Shown here one piece after another: positions 60,531 to 64,000 of a DNA stretch of 64,000 bases. A program made the translations under genes and the position numbers. The DNA is taken from assembly GCF_029962835.1 (NCBI RefSeq), contig NC_080581.1, forward strand, positions 21,280,001 to 21,344,000. Reading direction: 5' to 3'. The stretch is from Magnolia sinica (taxonomy: Eukaryota > Streptophyta > Magnoliopsida > Magnoliales > Magnoliaceae). Positions within the stretch are counted from its first letter, which is position 1; each line of letters opens with the position of its first letter. The notes beneath the pieces are model-generated. The model was given only the letters and a program-made list of their open reading frames with translations, was not told the origin of the DNA and ran no database searches.

Positions 60531-62890
60531 TCCATTTCCTTCACTTCGCGGTCAATTTCAATCAGTTCATGGTCAATTTCATTCATTTCATTTACTTCGC
60601 GATCAATTCCATGCATTTCACGATCAATCCCCGCGATTCCGTTTTGATTCACGGTCATTTCCATGCATTTCACAGTCAATTCCCTTCACTTCACGGTCAT
60701 TTCCATGCATTTCACGGTCAAGCGCTTCACTTCACGGTCATTTCCATGCATACCACGGTCATTCCCGCCTATTCCGTGTTAATTCACGGTCATTTCAGCG
60801 CATTTCACGGTCATGCCCCTTCACTTCACGGTCATTTTCGCGCATTTTACGGTCTAATCGCCTCACTTCACGGTCATTTTCATTCATATCACATTCATTC
60901 CCGCCTATTCTGTGTTGATCCACGGTCATTTCGATGCATTTCACAGTCATGCCCCTTCACTTCATGGTCATTTCCGCACATTTCACCGTCCAATTGCTTC
61001 ACTTCACGGTCATTTCCATGCATATCACGGTCATTCCCGCCTATTCCATATTGATTCACGGTCCTTTCGGCGCATTTCACGGTCATTTTCGCGCATTTCG
61101 TGGTACAATCGCCTTCACGGTCATTTCCATGCTTATCACGGTCATTCCCGCCTATTCCGTGTTGATTCACGGTCATTTCGGTGCATTTCACGGTCATGCT
61201 CCTTTACTTCACGGTCATTTCCGTGCATTTCGCAGTACAATCACCTCACTTCACGGTCATTTCCATGCATATCACGATCATTCCCGCCTATTCCGTGTTG
61301 ATTCATGGTCATTTCGACGCATTTCACGGTCATGCCCTTCACTTCACGGTCATTTCCGCGCATTTCACGGTCCAATCGCTTCACTTCACGGTCATTTCCA
61401 TGCATACCACGGTCATTCCCGCCTATTCCATGTTGATTCACGGTCCTTTCAGCGCATTTCACGGTCATGCCCCTTCACTTCACGGTCATTTCTGCGCATT
61501 TCACGGTCCAATCGCTACACTTCACGGTCATTTCCATGCATATCACGGTCATTCCCGCCTATTCCGTGTTGATTCACGGTCCTTTCGGCGCATTTCACTA
61601 TCATGCCCCTTCACTTCACGGTCATTTTCGCGCATTTTGCGGTATAATCGCCTCACTTCACGGTCATTTCGATGCATATCACGGTCATTCCCGCCTATTC
61701 CGTGTTGATTCATGGTCATTTCAGCGCATTTCACGGTCATGCCCCTTCACTTCACGGTCATTTCCGCTCATTTCACGGTCCAATCGCCTCACTTCACGGT
61801 CATTTCCATGCATACCATGGTCATTCCTGCCTATTCCGTGTTGATTCACAGTCATTTCGGCGCATTTCACAGTCATGCCCCTTCACTTTACGGTTATATT
61901 CGTGCATTTCGCGGTCCAATCGCTACACTTCACAGTCATTTCCATGCATACCACGGTCATTCCCTCCTATTCCGTGTTGATTCACTGTCATTTAGGCGCA
62001 TTTCACGGTCATGCCCCTTCACTTCACGGCCATTTCTGCGCATTTCACAGTTCAATCGCCTCACTTCACGGTCATTTCCATGCATACCACGGTCATTCCC
62101 GCCTATTCATGTTGATTCATGGTCATTTTGGCGCATTTCACGATCATGCCCCTTCACTTCACGGACATTTCTGCGCATTTCACGGTCCAATCGCTACACT
62201 TCACGGTCATTTCCATGCATACATGGTCATTCCTGCCTATTCCGTGTTGATTCACGGTCATTTCGGTGCATTTCACGGTCATGCCCCTTCACTTCACGGT
62301 CATTTTCGAGAATTTCACGGTCCAATCGCCTCACTTCACGGTCATTTCCATGCATACCACGGTCATTCCCGCTTATTCCGTGTTGATTCACGGTCATTTC
62401 GGTGCATTTCACAGTCATGCCCCTTCACTTCACGGTCATTTCGACTCATTTCGTGGTCCAATCGCTTCACTTCACGGTTAGTTCCATGCATATCACGGTC
62501 ATTCCTGCGTATTCCGTGTTGATACACAGTCATGCCCCTTCACTTCGCCGTCATTTCCGCACATTTCACGGTCCATTCGCTTCACTTCACAGTCAGTTCC
62601 ATGCATATCACGGTCATTTCCGCCTATTCCGTGTTGATACATGGTCATGCCCCTTCACTTCACCGTCATTTCCGCACATTTCACGGTCAATTCGCTTTAC
62701 TTCACGGTCAGTTCCAAGCATATCACGCTCATTCCCGCCTATTCCGTGTTGATACACTGTCATGCCCCTTCACTTCACGGTCATTTCCGTGCATTTCACG
62801 GTCCGTTCGCCTCACTTCATGGTCATTTACATGCATATCACGGTCATTCCCACCTATTCTGTGTTGATTCACGGTCATTTCGGCGCATAT
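60520..62890. repeat. 136-bp hierarchical tandem array
   Basis: The landmark CATTCCCGCC (with variants) recurs at 60,761, 60,896, 61,032, 61,143, 61,279, 61,414, 61,550, 61,686, 61,822, 61,958, 62,094, 62,228, 62,364, 62,500, 62,615, 62,730 and 62,845. Periods are 134-136 bp except one of 111 and a final three of 115. Each 136-bp unit is one 31-bp block plus five 21-bp blocks, all beginning CACGGTCAT or a variant. The 115-bp units lack one 21-bp block. The first 240 bp are irregular. Open frames here (up to 224 residues) arise because 21 is a multiple of three and stops are rare. Confidence 0.95.
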
Positions 62891-64000
62891 CATGTTCAAT
62901 CCAAATGCAAGGAGGATTTGTATGTTAGTGATGCATGTTAAGGAAAGACTATACACTCCCCCTTTTTGGGCTATAATGCTGCTTCTACGAGTGAAATCAA
63001 CAAGTTGCTACTGAATAGAAAAGAATATGATATTTCAAGATTAACATCGGATAGAATATGATTATCTTTGATGTCCGAGGACATGGTCCTTGATAGATTA
63101 GAATGGTAGAACATGATTAGAGTAGCCGACCTCAATTAATTGGGATAAATTTCAGATGATGATGATCATTATCATCCATGTAGTCTTAATGAACAGCTTG
63201 TATGTCCCACATACGTGCAAGATTGGGCATGTGGTTGTGTATAGAGGTACTCATAGAGAAGTCCCTTCTCTTTAGTTGCTTCTATACTGTTTGTGTGTGG
63301 ATTGGATGAAAACCAAAGAACTCAAAGGTGGTTCTAAAATCTCGTTAGTACAATTAAATCAGGAAAAAATAAAACAGTTTGTTCCCACTGCTATTCTTGT
63401 GAAATAAGCAAAAAAACATTGTAGCAAGGAAATCAAAAGATACATTCGGCCACCATCAACAATCAAAATTAACATTGAACTTTATTTCAAGCAAACAACT
63501 CCAATAGAGTGAGCAGGGAACAAATCATATACATGGCTTCTTCTAAGTAGGGAACAAATCTCATCTCAAAAACATGCAACACCATTAAGTCATAATTTTG
63601 ATAACTCATATCGCATCTCAAGCATATCAATCATATCAACTTTCAGAAATATTCATACAAATGCAAATAAAAAACAGATAGAAAAGTTCATAACCTATAA
63701 GAAGCTGCACTTTTGGTGCGGTTATGATGAGGACATAATTAATCCAACACACATAATGCAATACTACACAAGGTAAACTTAAGTAGAAACAATTTCATTT
63801 ATAATCTGAGATTGTACATTGTTCCCATTCACTCCTTTCACTAGGAGATTATGAAAGATATATATGCACATACAAATCGAAGTTTAATCGATATATCGAA
63901 TCTTCGATATATCGACGGAGTATCAATATTATTGATAATTCGTTTCAGAAGAGCAGTGTGTCTATGAAAAATTGAGGAACATTTTCGATATATCGAAATT
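62891..64000. other. Intergenic, no gene; TCGATATATCGA palindromes at the window end
   Basis: No coding signal. The palindrome TCGATATATCGA occurs at 63,888-63,899, 63,904-63,915 and 63,985-63,996, probably the start of another repeat that continues beyond the window. Confidence 0.5.

Noticed and set aside
60520..62890. Regular repeats resembling a CRISPR array
   Set aside because: No constant repeat with unique spacers; every block is a variant of the same unit, and this is plant nuclear DNA.
60520..62956. Many long open frames (up to 224 residues) with His/Phe/Ser-rich repeats
   Set aside because: They track the 21-bp and 136-bp periods in several frames and both strands; no start context, no domain, and the same DNA reads open in all forward frames.

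Overview
The window is plant nuclear DNA. It holds one spliced host gene for a chloroplast-targeted protein, which is split by a very large intron, and almost everything else is LTR retrotransposons, MITEs and tandem repeats. Frequent GTGGGGCCCAC-type words and the long-inverted-repeat family carrying them make a magnoliid-like angiosperm plausible, but that is a weak inference.

Host gene. On the minus strand, 34,913 down to 16,156, four exons join in frame into a 272-residue protein that I recognise as CRR6 (CHLORORESPIRATORY REDUCTION 6, DUF1817 family), a stromal assembly factor for the chloroplast NDH complex. Intron 1 is about 14.4 kb because a copia-type gag-only LTR element (22,859-32,819) sits in it, itself interrupted by a 3.0-kb LTR-like element and a 1.56-kb Mutator-like element. 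Intron 2 uses a GC-AG splice pair. Intron 3 carries a Tourist-like MITE.

Layout. 1-645: 3' end of a large Del/Tekay-like LTR. 1,150-2,150: remnant LTR with polypurine tract. 2,290-5,830: MITE-like elements. 5,986-10,749: decayed Ty3/gypsy element on the minus strand, with both LTRs. 10,750-13,080: AT-rich DNA without genes. 13,085-14,755: two opposed arms of a degenerate 30-bp minisatellite. 14,756-16,155: flank of CRR6. 16,156-34,913: CRR6. 35,400-36,160: long-inverted-repeat elements. 36,170-38,865 plus 58,473-58,790: end of a Tat-like gypsy element with an antisense ORF. 38,866-58,472: a Del/Tekay-like LTR of about 5.2 kb net that split the Tat-like element; it contains an Athila-like solo LTR (39,754-42,020) and a complete Athila-like element (45,847-57,973). 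58,790-60,420: MITEs. 60,520-62,890: a 136-bp hierarchical tandem array. 62,890-64,000: no gene recognised.

Four insertions are closed by exact 5-bp target duplications (CAAGC, TCTAT, TAAAG, TTTCC), so much of the order of events can be read from the sequence. Long open frames inside the tandem arrays and LTRs are artefacts of repeat periodicity, not genes. I found no tRNA, rRNA, CRISPR or bacterial-type feature.
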